From contig QNAF01000040.1 of the NCBI GenBank assembly GCA_003641405.1, forward strand, positions 1 to 13,505: 13,505 nt of DNA. Reading direction: 5' to 3'. The position numbers were made by a program, and so were the translations under genes. Positions 13,015 to 13,505 of the stretch are shown one piece after another (within the stretch, counting starts at the first letter, position 1; every line of letters starts with the position of its first letter). The stretch is from Candidatus Zixiibacteriota bacterium. Lineage in GTDB: Bacteria; Zixibacteria; MSB-5A5; GN15; FEB-12. Below the pieces are notes generated by a model, which searched no databases, was not told where the DNA came from, and worked only from the letters and a program-made list of their open reading frames with translations.

Positions 13015-13505
13015 TCAGGCAAGGCTTAGCGGTTCAACGCCGTACTCGGCGAACTCGCTTTCGATGGCGCGGGCGACATCTGCGCCGGGTTGAAGTTTGG
13101 TGTAGACTTTCGGCAGAAGATCAAGCGCCGAACTCATGTGGTGAAACGCGACACCCATCTTCTCGACTGCTTCCTGTACGCTCAGGCCATCATCGCGTTG
13201 CTCCATACGGTTGGTCAGGCTCAGTAGGGCGACAACGTCTATGCCCGCGTCGCGCAGGCTTTCGAGCGTCTTTATGGATGAACCACCGGTGGTCGTGACA
13301 TCTTCGAGAACGATGACTTTGCCTTTTGGCATTCCCACGAAAAACTTATCGCGTGGTGCCCCATGGTCTTTTGGTTTTGCACGGCCCATGGACAGAATGT
13401 GACTGCCCTGACCGTATCCGTTTTGCTGCTTTGCCCAGGTGTACTGTGTCAGAACACCGAGTTTGGTGGCGCCTTCCGGAACGCCATAGAAAGTGTCAAC
13501 CTGCA
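13015..13505 (-). CDS. pyrE: Orotate phosphoribosyltransferase, C-terminal part, 5' end beyond window
   Basis: Reading leftward from the right edge, the frame is open for 162 residues to TGA at 13015-13017. It contains FYGVPEGATKLGVLTQYTWA, a GQGSHILSMGRAKPKDHG segment with the catalytic-loop lysine/arginine region, and VIVLEDVTTTGGSS, the PRPP-binding signature of type I phosphoribosyltransferases. This pattern is that of orotate phosphoribosyltransferase, which joins orotate to PRPP to make OMP in cytoplasmic pyrimidine synthesis. An ATG at 13389 is internal to the conserved block and is not the start. The C-terminal extension after the PRPP motif (about 80 residues, ending EPLSLA) is longer than in the E. 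coli enzyme. The gene is convergent to the metallopeptidase, with only a repeat element between the stops. Confidence 0.88.
   Translation of the reverse strand, partial: QVDTFYGVPEGATKLGVLTQYTWAKQQNGYGQGSHILSMGRAKPKDHGAPRDKFFVGMPKGKVIVLEDVTTTGGSSIKTLESLRDAGIDVVALLSLTNRMEQRDDGLSVQEAVEKMGVAFHHMSSALDLLPKVYTKLQPGADVARAIESEFAEYGVEPLSLA

Noticed and set aside
12732..13298. A 188-codon plus-strand open frame spanning the metallopeptidase end, the repeat and pyrE antisense
   Set aside because: It crosses two real genes and a palindromic repeat in an unrelated frame. Its high Arg content is typical of a shadow frame.

Overview
The window reads as a piece of a Gram-negative, non-model bacterial genome of medium GC. 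A secreted protein carries a carboxypeptidase-regulatory-like domain followed by a TonB-receptor-plug-like segment (a motif of the form IRGGRAGxVAYxVDGVPIxDP). This style is common in Zixibacteria, Marinimicrobia, KSB1 and Bacteroidetes-like lineages. Zixibacteria or a close relative is my best guess, but it is an inference from protein style, not a measured placement.

Layout. 1-768 is the C-terminal part of an alpha-glucan phosphorylase (+). 826-2481 is an AspT/YidE/YbjL-type membrane transporter with two central TrkA-C domains (+), followed by what looks like a fossil of a response-regulator start (2494-2556) and a rho-independent terminator (2578-2608). 2629-4815 is a secreted von Willebrand A (YfbK-type) protein on the minus strand, with an internal 56-residue tandem duplication of plug-derived sequence. 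4974-5273 is a composite, MITE/REP-like palindromic element.

5287-12853 holds seven plus-strand genes. They are a small class I methyltransferase, a secreted protein of unknown family, an ABC ATPase, an FtsX/MacB-like permease, a ZnuA-like lipoprotein, a TPR protein whose signal peptide has no normal start codon, and a secreted M1-like metallopeptidase. The first five are almost gap-free and are very likely co-transcribed. A second copy of the palindromic element (12855-13002) sits between the metallopeptidase and a convergent pyrE (orotate phosphoribosyltransferase) that runs off the right edge.

How the genes may work together. The central cassette (5878-9935) is the most interesting part. 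It has a ZnuA/TroA-fold solute-binding lipoprotein but no ZnuB/ZnuC importer. Its partner is instead a LolD/MacB-type ATPase and a permease resembling the zinc-responsive MacB-like permease of Pseudomonas (PA4065 type). Two of the usual ZnuA histidine ligands are replaced, while a separate His-rich loop is present. The unknown secreted protein and the permease also carry His clusters. I infer a metal-linked envelope transport or sensing system that is not a standard zinc importer. The two palindromic elements share a 51-nt block with two compensatory base-pair changes, and each carries hairpins with mutually complementary segments.
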